Positions 32,494 to 40,268 of a stretch of 64,000 bases of DNA are shown here, piece after piece. Made by a program: the position numbers and the translations under genes. This DNA comes from JAUVRX01 sp049664225 (GTDB lineage: Bacteria > Acidobacteriota > Thermoanaerobaculia > Multivoradales > JAHEKO01). The notes under the pieces were generated by a model. That model ran no database searches, was not told the DNA's origin, and saw only the letters and a list, made by a program, of their open reading frames with translations. The stretch covers positions 1 through 64,000 of the forward strand of contig JBATEX010000114.1 of assembly GCA_049664225.1 (NCBI GenBank), read 5' to 3'. Each line of letters starts with the position of its first letter. Positions within the stretch are counted from its first letter, which is position 1.

Positions 32494-34110
32494 TCACTCG
32501 TTGGTGCCGAGCTTTTCCCGCAGCTCGAACTCAGCAGAGGGGAGCTTGGTGTCACGGTGGTGGGTGCGCCACAGTTGATCTTGGTACCGGAAGGTGGGCG
32601 CCGCCACTTCGCCTTCCTGCATGTACTCGAAGATCTCCTGCACCTGGTCGATGCTGAAGGTGATCGTCGTCGTGATGTAGTCATGCAGGTCCTTGTCCGT
32701 CACTCCCGAGTCGGGGAGGTTGCCTAGCACTTCCAGGCAGACGTGGTTGAGCGCTGCTAGTGCCGAGACCACCTCCTCGCAGGCGAACCCCTGTTGGCAC
32801 CGTAGCTCGGCGACGTCGCGGCAGTAGGCCATGAGGATGCCCTTCTCGCGCGTCCGAATTGAGGTCATGAGCGTGTGGATGATCACCTTGATGTGCCAGT
32901 CGAGGTCGCTGGCGGGAAGAGCCTGATAGCTGGACAGAGGGTCCTGGCCACGCTCGCCGACGAGGATCTCCGCGAACTGCCGGGCGATCTCGTCCTCGTG
33001 GGTCTCCAGCAGGCGGTAGATACTCAGGTTGGGCCGCATCTTCACCGCCATGGCTTCCTGGTTGCGCCGCGACCACTCCACGGGATCGGTCTGCATGTTC
33101 TCGATCAGAAACGGGAAGCGTCGCAGGATGTCGAGGCGGGGGTGGGGCTGCCAGCCCAGGATCTCATGGGTGTAGGTGGCTTCCGCCGTCAGCTTCAGAT
33201 CGATGAACTTGGCCATCCAGGGCCGCTCGAAGGGCCGGTTTCCCAGCAGCCGACCGATTGCATCCCGCATCACCATGCCGGGGCCGGCGAGAAACTTGGG
33301 CATGTGGATGGGTTTGGGTGCTTGTCCGTAGTAGTAGGAGGTGGCCGCTTCGAAAAGCTCCTGATGAGTGACGGCGCCGTTGGTGCTGGCGTTCAAGACG
33401 GCGACCTGTTCCAGATCGTCGGCCTTCTCGACAACCTTGCGCAGGAAGTTCGCACCATCCCGGACATGCAGATAGGGGACAGCGGACTCTCCCTTACCGC
33501 CCAGGATCTTCGAGTTCCATTGGTCCGACAGCCAGGTCTCGAGAAACACGAACAACGGCGGGTACTCGCACCAGTCCGAGAACATGGCGGCGAATCGGAT
33601 GATCGCCGATGGGACCTCGTCGGCGTACTCGCGCAACATCTCTTCACCCTTACGCTTACTGACCGCATATGGATGCTGACCGTCGGGTGGGCTCTGCTCG
33701 GTTAGCGCTTGTCCAGGCGGTGGGAACTCGCAAGCGGCCAGAGAGCTCGCGAAAATGAAGCGCTTCGGCTTCATGAGTCGACACTGCTCGAGCAGGTTAC
33801 GCAGGCCGTCGAGGTTGGTTCTTTGATACTCGGGGTGATCTTCACCGCTGAAGTCATAGTAGGCGGCCAGGTGAATTACGGAATGGAGTTTGTCGCCGTT
33901 CTTGACCTCGCTGCAGACCGCTTCGAGGGCGTTCTCGTTGCAGATGTCGAACTGATGCCAGCTGATGTTGGGGTGCTTCGGAACACCGCTCTCGGACTGC
34001 GAGCGCAAATCGATGGCGATCAACCTGTACTGCGATTTGAGCAGATCGAGAACACGCCGCCCCAGAAATCCGGAGGCTCCCGTGATCGCGACTATTGGTT
34101 TCGATTCCAT
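32494..34110 (-). CDS. NAD-dependent epimerase/dehydratase (SDR) with helical C-terminal domain, second copy
   Basis: A 538-residue paralogue of 30369-31982. NAD motif AITGASGFLGRRVLDLL, HLAAYYDF, FASSLAACEF and YAVSKRKGEEM in the SDR part (about 5-330). A helical C-terminal part (about 365-505) shares IRTREKG.LMAYCRDVAELR.QQGF...EVVSALAALN with the first copy. SDR substrate-pocket text is also shared (FAAMFSDWCEYPPLFVFLETWLS), so both probably act on the same class of substrate. The ATG at 34110 marks the Rossmann start. It is divergent from a glycosyltransferase gene. Confidence 0.8.
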   Translation of the reverse strand: MESKPIVAITGASGFLGRRVLDLLKSQYRLIAIDLRSQSESGVPKHPNISWHQFDICNENALEAVCSEVKNGDKLHSVIHLAAYYDFSGEDHPEYQRTNLDGLRNLLEQCRLMKPKRFIFASSLAACEFPPPGQALTEQSPPDGQHPYAVSKRKGEEMLREYADEVPSAIIRFAAMFSDWCEYPPLFVFLETWLSDQWNSKILGGKGESAVPYLHVRDGANFLRKVVEKADDLEQVAVLNASTNGAVTHQELFEAATSYYYGQAPKPIHMPKFLAGPGMVMRDAIGRLLGNRPFERPWMAKFIDLKLTAEATYTHEILGWQPHPRLDILRRFPFLIENMQTDPVEWSRRNQEAMAVKMRPNLSIYRLLETHEDEIARQFAEILVGERGQDPLSSYQALPASDLDWHIKVIIHTLMTSIRTREKGILMAYCRDVAELRCQQGFACEEVVSALAALNHVCLEVLGNLPDSGVTDKDLHDYITTTITFSIDQVQEIFEYMQEGEVAAPTFRYQDQLWRTHHRDTKLPSAEFELREKLGTNE

Positions 34111-34180
34111 GGCGAGGCAAATATACACGATGGAAAGCAGTGGATCACTGAGGCACTGAGGCACTGAAGCAGTGAGTGCT

Positions 34181-34207
34181 GTAGGGGAGGGCCTTGCGCC
34201 CTCCCGC
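34181..34207. repeat. GC-rich hairpin repeat unit
   Basis: GTAGGGGAGGGCCTTGCGCC followed by CTCCCGC, identical in core to the copies at 45915 and 46734. It lies between the divergent epimerase and glycosyltransferase genes. Confidence 0.65.
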
Positions 34208-34275
34208 GGTCCAGGGTCCTGGGTGCGAGCCCACAAGGAGCTCCGCAAGATGATGTTGGCGATAGGATCGCCCTC

Positions 34276-35529
34276 ATGCCGAAAGTGCTGCATGTGCTGT
34301 CGCAGCGGCCGTCGCTGACGGGCAGCGGCGTGACGCTAGTGGAGTTGGCTCGCCATGCGGAGGCTGCTGGTTGGGAGCAGATGGCGGTAATCGGTGTGCC
34401 GGCGGAAGCCCCCAGACCAAAGGTGGGTGTGCTGGGAGCGGATAGAGTTCGCCCCCTGGCATTCGGGCACGGAGACCTCGACTTCCCCATTCCAGGGATG
34501 AGCGACGTGATGCCCTACCCGAGCTCGCGATTCTCTGAGCTCTCAAAGCCTGAATTGACCGCTTACCGAGAAGCCTGGCTGCGGCATCTCGAGAGCGTGC
34601 TGACCGAGTGTCGGCCGGACCTCATTCACTCTCATCACGTCTGGTTGGTCAGCTCCTGGCTCAAAGACGTGGCGCCAGACATCCGAGTGGTGACTCATTC
34701 CCATGGCACCGGGCTTCGGCAGTTGGAGCTGTGTCCGCATCTGGCGGAAGAAGTCCGCCAGGGCAACTCTCGAAACGACCGGTTTCTGGCACTGCATCAG
34801 GACAACCAGGTGGCAATCGTCGATGCCCTCGGCCTGGATGGAGGAGCAACAACATCTCCGCCTCCGGCTGAGGAGAGAGTGCAGGTCGTGGGTGCCGGAT
34901 TCGCCGAGCAGATCTTTCGGTTAGACCGCGATGTCGAAGGGCGGGCGGGACGATTGCTCTACGTAGGTAAGTACAGCGCTTCCAAGGGGTTACCGTCCTT
35001 GTTGGAGGCTGTGGAAGGGCTTCTGTCCAAGCACTCCGGCCTGGAATTGCACGTCGCAGGCAGTGGAGCGGGAAACGAGGCGGAAGCCCTGCAGGAGCGC
35101 ATGGTGGAGATGGCGCCCGCAGTGGTCCTGCACGGCCAGCTTTCTCAGCCCGAGTTGGCAGCGCTGATGAACACCTGTGCCGTGTGCATTCTGCCCTCCT
35201 TCTATGAAGGCCTTCCGCTAGTCCTGGCTGAGGCCTATGCGTGCGGATGCCAACTCGTAGCTACCGCGCTTCCCGGGGTCGAAAAACACCTGGCACCTTC
35301 TCTAGGCGAAGACCTGGAGCTGGTTCGTTTGCCCAGAATGACCGGGGTGGATACGCCGTTCGACGAGGACATGCCAGCTTTCGTCGAAGCTCTAGGCGAG
35401 GCCATCGACGTGGCGTTGCGGAAGTCGGTCAAGCCGGTGCCCAAAGAGGTTAGGAGCGAGGCACTGGGGCCGTTCACCTGGCGGGCGGTGTTCAGTCGGG
35501 TAGAGAGAGTTTGGGTCGATCTCTTGTAG
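34276..35529 (+). CDS. GT4-family glycosyltransferase
   Basis: A 417-residue GT-B enzyme. N-terminal acceptor domain with VLHVLSQRPSLTGSGVTLVEL and DLIHSHHVWL; C-terminal donor domain with LLYVGKYSASKGLPSLLEA and the GT4 signature PSFYEGLPLVLAEAYACGCQLV (EX7E type, about 310-333). It transfers a sugar from a nucleotide donor, probably in surface polysaccharide or glycolipid assembly; donor and acceptor cannot be read. It is followed by an IS110 element, which separates it from the carbamoyltransferase set. Confidence 0.88.
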   Translation: MPKVLHVLSQRPSLTGSGVTLVELARHAEAAGWEQMAVIGVPAEAPRPKVGVLGADRVRPLAFGHGDLDFPIPGMSDVMPYPSSRFSELSKPELTAYREAWLRHLESVLTECRPDLIHSHHVWLVSSWLKDVAPDIRVVTHSHGTGLRQLELCPHLAEEVRQGNSRNDRFLALHQDNQVAIVDALGLDGGATTSPPPAEERVQVVGAGFAEQIFRLDRDVEGRAGRLLYVGKYSASKGLPSLLEAVEGLLSKHSGLELHVAGSGAGNEAEALQERMVEMAPAVVLHGQLSQPELAALMNTCAVCILPSFYEGLPLVLAEAYACGCQLVATALPGVEKHLAPSLGEDLELVRLPRMTGVDTPFDEDMPAFVEALGEAIDVALRKSVKPVPKEVRSEALGPFTWRAVFSRVERVWVDLL

Positions 35530-35603
35530 GGGCGGGGGCAAGCCCCGCCCCTTGTATCTTTATCTCCTCAGAAACTGAGAGCCCTCTCGTAGGGAGGGCT
35601 CTC
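35525..35603. repeat. GC-rich hairpin unit and a second strong hairpin left of the IS110 gene
   Basis: TGTAGGGGCGGGGGCAAGCC with its CCGCCCC arm (35525-35551) belongs to the dispersed family. It is followed by GAGAGCCCTC (35577-35586), loop TCGTAGG and GAGGGCTCTC (35594-35603), a 10-bp perfect stem. The second hairpin could end the glycosyltransferase transcript or belong to the IS110 left end. Confidence 0.6.
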
Positions 35604-35781
35604 GAGATCAAGAGGCAGCGGGGATCAGACGCTGTTCCCGCCCGACGGCCGTAGAGCCTGAGCGAGTAGATAAGCGCCCCCGCCGATGCCGGACCGTATC
35701 GAAGGCCGCAAGAGCCTGTATGAGCAAGGTAGGCACCGACCTCTTGACCTTCCCAGTTTAGCGAAACCCGAGGAGGAGACC
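35604..35781 (+). ncRNA. Candidate IS110 left-end region with bridge-RNA potential
   Basis: About 178 nt of non-coding sequence precede the IS110 transposase. It contains a stem GCGGGGA...TTCCCGC (about 35618-35641) and two related segments, GCCGTAGAGCCTGAGCGAGT and GCCGCAAGAGCCTGTATGAG. Elements of the IS110 group are known to encode a structured guide (bridge) RNA in this place. Size and structure fit, but the RNA itself is inferred. Confidence 0.35.
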
Positions 35782-36765
35782 ATGGCACCCACCACCTGGA
35801 TCGGCATCGACATCGCGAAACAGGACTTCGTCGCCGCGCAACGCTCCCAGACTGGCTTCGAGACGCAGTGCTTCCCCATTACGGAGGAAGGCTTCCAGGC
35901 TTTCCAGCAGTGGCTGCCTCAGGCCTCAAAGCTGGGGATTGTCTTCGAGGCCACCGGCCCCTATTGGCTGCCTGTGGCCCGTTGGCTCGACGGTCTCGAA
36001 CCCACCATTCCCTACGCCTGCATCAATCCCCGGCGGCTACGCGACTTTGCCAAGGCCTCGCCGGACCGCAGCAAGACCGACGCCATCGATGCTGCCCTGC
36101 TGGTGCACTTTGCCGAGACCTTTCCACCGGCTCTAAAGCCGCCGAAATCCCGACGCGTCCAGACTCTACGGGCCCTGTGGCGCCATCACCTGGAACTCCA
36201 GAACCTGCTCGACCGCGCGCGTGATCGACAGGAAAAGGCCCTAGCCGATCCCCAGCTGCCTCCGCAGCTCGCCACCAGGCTCCAGAGCCTGCTCGACGGC
36301 TTGAAGACCGAGCTCGTCCAGGTCGAACGGGAAGCTCACGATCTCGTCCAACAAGACGCAGCGCTGAGCCAGACCTACCGACTGCTCCTGTCGATCCCAG
36401 GCATCGGACCCAAGACCGCTCTCACCCTAATGGCCGAGTATGGACCCCAGCTCCTCCACGCCAACCCGAAACAGCTGACCCGTTACGCCGGCCTGGAACC
36501 CATTCTGTTTGAGTCCGGATCCTCAGTGCGCAGACGGCCCCGAATCTCCAAACAGGGCAACTGGCGACTCCGACGCGCCCTCTACATGGCTGCGCTTGCT
36601 GGCGTGCGATGGAACCCCATCCTCAAGACTTTCTATCAACGCAAACTCCAACACGGACTCGCCAAGAAAAGTGCCTTGGTCGCTGCCATGAGAAAACTCC
36701 TACACCTCGTCTACGGAGTCCTCCTACACCAACAACCTTTCAACCCAAACCATCAAGGAGCTTGA
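35782..36765 (+). CDS. IS110-family transposase
   Basis: A 327-residue DEDD recombinase. RuvC-like part: WIGIDIAKQDF (Asp), VFEATGPYW (Glu), KASPDRSKTDAIDAALL (two Asp). A coiled-coil middle follows (about 135-205), then the Tnp20 domain with LLSIPGIGPKTALTLMAEYG, RYAGLEP and SGSSVRRRPRISKQGNWRLR, which holds the catalytic Ser. Length is normal and the gene appears intact. GAGGAGGAG precedes the ATG. It lies between a GT4 gene and the carbamoyltransferase gene, an insertion in a glycan locus. Confidence 0.93.
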   Translation: MAPTTWIGIDIAKQDFVAAQRSQTGFETQCFPITEEGFQAFQQWLPQASKLGIVFEATGPYWLPVARWLDGLEPTIPYACINPRRLRDFAKASPDRSKTDAIDAALLVHFAETFPPALKPPKSRRVQTLRALWRHHLELQNLLDRARDRQEKALADPQLPPQLATRLQSLLDGLKTELVQVEREAHDLVQQDAALSQTYRLLLSIPGIGPKTALTLMAEYGPQLLHANPKQLTRYAGLEPILFESGSSVRRRPRISKQGNWRLRRALYMAALAGVRWNPILKTFYQRKLQHGLAKKSALVAAMRKLLHLVYGVLLHQQPFNPNHQGA

Positions 36766-36890
36766 TTCCTAAACCGTATCTACAAGGCAATACCCGTCTG
36801 AGTCGTCTCGGGCCGGCAGAGCCGCCTGCCGCTTCAGGTTGTCCCGACCCCGGCCGATTCAACAGCGCAAAGCCCCATGGCAATACGTCT

Positions 36891-36936
36891 CTAATAGGTT
36901 GAAAACACTCGATCTAATAGGTTGAAAACACTCGAT
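36891..36936 (+). repeat. Exact tandem duplication of a 23-bp unit
   Basis: The unit starts CTAATAGGTTGAAAACACTC and ends GAT. It occurs twice without gap at 36891-36913 and 36914-36936, between the IS110 gene and the carbamoyltransferase start (36959). It is AT-richer than its surroundings. It may mark the right end of the element or an imported target. Confidence 0.8.
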
Positions 36937-36958
36937 TTTCCGATAGACTCGCGCACCG

Positions 36959-38779
36959 ATGACGAACATCCTGGGGATTTCGGCCTTCTACCATGACTCT
37001 GCGGCCTGTCTCGTGCAGGATGGGGAGCTTGTGGCCGCCACCCAGGAGGAGCGCTTCAGTCGCAAGAAGCACGACCATCGCTTCCCGGTCTCTGCGGTGC
37101 GCTACTGCTTGGAGGAGGCCGGCATCACAGCCGATCAGCTGGATGCCGTGGCCTTCTACGACAAGCCCTGGCTGAAGTTCGAGCGTCTGCTGGAGACCTA
37201 CCTCTCCTTTGCTCCTGCTGGCCTGCCGTCGTTCCTCAAGGCCATGCCCTTGTGGCTGAAACAGAAGCTCTGGATGGGTGAGCTGATTCAAAAACAGGTC
37301 GGCTTCGAAGGCGAGCTGCTCTATCCGGAGCACCATCAGTCCCACGCCGCCTCGGCCTTCTATCCGTCACCGTATCAGCGAGCCGCAATTCTGACCATCG
37401 ACGGTGTCGGCGAATGGGCCACGGCCTCCTGGGGTGTCGGCCACGACAACGACGTCGACATCCGCTACGAGCTCATGTTTCCTCACAGCCTCGGACTGCT
37501 CTATTCGGCCTTCACCTACTACACCGGGTTCCGGGTCAACTCCGGCGAATACAAGGTGATGGGTCTCGCACCGTATGGCGAACCGAAGTACGTCGACCTG
37601 ATCCTCGAGCACGTGATGGACCTGCGCGAAGACGGTTCGTTCTGGCTGGACATGGACTACTTCAACTACTGCCAGGGCCTGACGATGACCTCTGAGAAGT
37701 TCCATCGTCTTTTCGGCGGTCCGCCGCGACAGCCCGAGTCCGAGCTGACCCAGAAGGAGATGGATCTGGCCCGCTCGGTCCAGGAGGTCACTGAAGAGGC
37801 CATGTTGCGCATGGCTCGGCACGTCAAGAAAGAGACCGGCGAGCGGTATCTGTGCCTGGCCGGTGGCTGTGCTCTGAATTGCGTGGCCAACGGCAAGATC
37901 CTGCGGTCGGGCATCTTCGACGACATCTGGATCCAGCCTGCCGCAGGAGATGCCGGCGGTGCGCTCGGAGCGGCTCTTTTCACCTGGCACCAGGTGATGG
38001 ACAAGCCCCGAATGGCGGCCGGAGATCGCGACTCCCAGAAGGGCTCCTATCTGGGGCCGGCCTTCGAATCGGAGACGATCGAAACCTGGCTCGAGCTCGA
38101 GGACATCCCCTACGAGCGGCACGAACGGCAAGCGATTCCGGGTCTAGTGGCCGACTTGATCGACCAGGAGAAGGTCGTGGGCTTCTTCTCGGGTCGCATG
38201 GAGTTCGGTCCCCGAGCCCTGGGTGGGCGCAGCATCATCGGCGATGCCCGCTCGACCAAGATGCAGTCGATCATGAACCTGAAGATCAAGTACCGGGAGT
38301 CCTTTCGGCCCTTCGCGCCCTCCTGTCTCGTCGAGGATGTCTCGGAGCTCTTCGAGCTGGACCGCCCCTCGCCCTACATGTTGCTCGTAGCGGACGTCCA
38401 AAAGGGTCGCCGCAAGGCGATGAGCGAAGAGCAGAAGAGCTTCTTCGGGATCGAGAAGCTGAATGTGCCCCGATCGGACATTCCGGCCATCACCCATATC
38501 GACTACTCGGCCCGGGTGCAGTCGGTCGATGGTGTCGACAACCGGCCCTACTACGACACGATTCGGTCCTTCAAAGAGAAGACCGGTTACGGGGTGATCG
38601 TCAACACCTCGTTCAATGTCCGTGGCGAGCCCATCGTCTGTACGCCACAGGACGCCTATCTGTGCTTCATGCGCACCGAGATGGACGTGCTGGTGCTCGA
38701 GAATCTGGTGCTCTACAAGACCGAGCAGCAGGCGCTCGAAGGCGATGAGGACTGGCGGCAGCGCTATGACCTGGACTAA
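36959..38779 (+). CDS. Carbamoyltransferase (NodU/CmcH/TobZ family)
   Basis: A 606-residue O-carbamoyltransferase. N-terminal Kae1-like domain: GISAFYHDSAACLVQDG, EHHQSHAASAFYPSP (metal His residues), LTIDGVGEWATAS and CLAGGCALNCVANG. C-terminal YrdC-like domain: SGRMEFGPRALGGRSIIGDA and RPFAPSCLVED. It moves a carbamoyl group from carbamoyl phosphate to a hydroxyl, usually of a sugar or natural product. With the SxtJ-like and DUF5989 genes it forms a set often seen in envelope-glycan loci. Acceptor unknown. Confidence 0.92.
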   Translation: MTNILGISAFYHDSAACLVQDGELVAATQEERFSRKKHDHRFPVSAVRYCLEEAGITADQLDAVAFYDKPWLKFERLLETYLSFAPAGLPSFLKAMPLWLKQKLWMGELIQKQVGFEGELLYPEHHQSHAASAFYPSPYQRAAILTIDGVGEWATASWGVGHDNDVDIRYELMFPHSLGLLYSAFTYYTGFRVNSGEYKVMGLAPYGEPKYVDLILEHVMDLREDGSFWLDMDYFNYCQGLTMTSEKFHRLFGGPPRQPESELTQKEMDLARSVQEVTEEAMLRMARHVKKETGERYLCLAGGCALNCVANGKILRSGIFDDIWIQPAAGDAGGALGAALFTWHQVMDKPRMAAGDRDSQKGSYLGPAFESETIETWLELEDIPYERHERQAIPGLVADLIDQEKVVGFFSGRMEFGPRALGGRSIIGDARSTKMQSIMNLKIKYRESFRPFAPSCLVEDVSELFELDRPSPYMLLVADVQKGRRKAMSEEQKSFFGIEKLNVPRSDIPAITHIDYSARVQSVDGVDNRPYYDTIRSFKEKTGYGVIVNTSFNVRGEPIVCTPQDAYLCFMRTEMDVLVLENLVLYKTEQQALEGDEDWRQRYDLD

Positions 38780-38810
38780 ATCGGGGACAGGCACCGAAAA
38801 GCAGGTAACG

Positions 38811-39212
38811 ATGAGCGACCACGCCACCAAGACCGTCAGGGATTTGCGGAAGTTTGGCTTGGCCTTCACCGGCGGCCTGACGCTGCTGGGTGGCCTACTG
38901 CTGTGGAGGGGCAAAGCGGCAGGCCCTTGGGTCCTGGGAGTGGCGGCAGTAGTCCTGACTCTCGCCCTGCTGGCGCCGGCCGCACTTCGCCCCCTCGAGA
39001 AGCTCCTCTCGACGCTGTTCCGCTGGATCACGGCCGCCCTGACCTATGTGATCCTGGTGCTGACCTTCTTTCTCGTCGTGACCCCGATGGGAATCGTCAT
39101 GCGGCTTCTTGGCAAAGACCCCCTGCACCTGAAGCGGCAGCCGGATCGACCGTCATTCTGGGTGCCGGTGGAGGAGGATGGGCCGGCATCACGGCCGGAC
39201 AAGCCGTACTAG
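38811..39212 (+). CDS. SxtJ-family membrane protein
   Basis: A 133-residue protein with three to four hydrophobic helices and the SxtJ-like core TLFRWITAALTYVILVLTFF followed by VVTPMGIVMRLLGKDPL. SxtJ-type proteins stand next to carbamoyltransferases in many genomes; their role is unproven. The start at 38811 has CAGG upstream, 31 nt after the carbamoyltransferase stop, so both are likely on one transcript. Confidence 0.82.
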   Translation: MSDHATKTVRDLRKFGLAFTGGLTLLGGLLLWRGKAAGPWVLGVAAVVLTLALLAPAALRPLEKLLSTLFRWITAALTYVILVLTFFLVVTPMGIVMRLLGKDPLHLKRQPDRPSFWVPVEEDGPASRPDKPY

Positions 39213-39386
39213 AGGGGTCGAGGCGGCCGTCATGCTTCCAGCCGGTCTTTGGGGCAGTGAGGCATTGGGGCAGTGAAGCGGCTGGCGCCCCTGGCAGCCG
39301 TCGGGCGGTTGAGAAGTGAGTTAGATGGACTACGACCAATCACCTATACTGTTGTTTGAACACGGCAACTGAAGGATCTGCAACTC

Positions 39387-39545
39387 ATGGCATCGAATTC
39401 CAGAATCGGCACTATCTGGGGCTTCTTGAAGACCCGCAAGAAGTGGTGGCTGACCCCCATCATCCTCACCCTGGTCCTGCTCGCGGCGTTGATCGTGCTG
39501 ACCGAATCCTCTGCGGTCGCCCCGTTCATTTACGCGTTGTTTTAG
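39387..39545 (+). CDS. DUF5989-family small membrane protein
   Basis: A 52-residue open frame. It begins MASNSRIGTIWGFLKTRKKW, then one hydrophobic helix and the typical ending SSAVAPFIYALF. This family regularly accompanies carbamoyltransferase and SxtJ genes. AAGGATCTG lies before the ATG, and TATACT (about 39345) is a possible -10. Small enough to be missed by default gene callers. Confidence 0.8.
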   Translation: MASNSRIGTIWGFLKTRKKWWLTPIILTLVLLAALIVLTESSAVAPFIYALF

Positions 39546-39732
39546 GCGAGGGCTCGTTCCTCGCCCTGTGCCGGGCAGTGAGGGCTTGGGGGTTGAGGCG
39601 CTCGGCGAGTGCGCCGAGCGGTCCTTGGGGCTTGAGGGAAAACAGATTCGCCCCTATAGGCAGGCCCTGACACCCTTAAGCCCTCGGGCGGCCGCAAGGG
39701 CCGCCCCCTGCATCAGTTACGGTATTCCACCC

Positions 39733-39772
39733 AGGACCCCAGGACCCCAGGACCCCAGGACCCCAGGACCCC
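39733..39772 (+). repeat. 8-bp tandem repeat, five copies
   Basis: AGGACCCC is repeated five times without interruption. The related GGTCCTGGG occurs at 1-10 and 34212, suggesting slippage expansion of a common intergenic motif. Confidence 0.85.
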
Positions 39773-39876
39773 ACTGCCTCAAAGACCGGACGGACTCAGT
39801 CCGGCCGCCTCAACCCCCAAGCCCTCAAAGATCGGCCGCGCGTAGCGCTGGCCGCCTCCACCCTTCGATACATACC

Positions 39877-40046
39877 CTACCCCCTAGGGTAGCTGGCCGA
39901 CCCACCCAACTACGTGCCTCCCGACTACCCCCGGGGGTATCTGAGGATGCCTTGAGCTTGTGCGAACCTTCACAAGCGGAGGGCACAGGAGCCTTCAAGG
40001 ACAATCATCCTGGCCCCCACTTTCAGAACGACCCTGAGGGGGTATT
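39877..40046. promoter_or_regulatory. Three CsoR-type palindromes upstream of the decaheme cytochrome operon
   Basis: CTACCCC-CT-AGGGTAG (39877-39892), CTACCCCCGGGGGTAT with a perfect 14-bp core TACCCCCGGGGGTA (39926-39939), and GACCCTGAGGGGGTATT (40030-40046). All share the TACCC/GGGTA half-site with the operator at 1408-1423. The last is off by one base in spacing. The promoter itself was not located with confidence. Confidence 0.5.
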
Positions 40047-40268
40047 CAAGTTGTTTGGCTCATCGTGGCGCTGTTGACCGACGGTTGAGGCGTGCTGGCA
40101 GCACGCCGAAAGCCATCAAGCTGTGTCGGCACCAGCCGAAGCGGGCGGTACAAGGCGCGGAACCGATCCGCACGCGATGTCCAGTCAATCTGGGTTTCCC
40201 GGAGGGGCCAATCACGGGAGTGGGGGCTATTTTCACCTGAATGGCATTTCCGAGAGGGAGGTCTCGTA

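Larger units (their letters stand above)
39546..40268. other. 723-nt intergenic stretch with repeats and palindromes upstream of the decaheme gene
   Basis: No supported gene. In order: G-rich unit GAGGGCTTGGGGGTTGAGGC (about 39581); five tandem copies of AGGACCCC (39733-39772); an inverted G-rich unit with GCCTCAACCCCCAAGCCCTC (about 39806-39830); CsoR-type palindromes at 39877-39892, 39925-39940 and about 40030-40046; then about 220 nt of leader to the cytochrome ATG. The many control-like palindromes suggest a regulated promoter. Confidence 0.6.

Noticed and set aside
39733..39772. CRISPR-like array
   Set aside because: It is an 8-bp direct tandem repeat with no spacers; no cas genes occur in the window.
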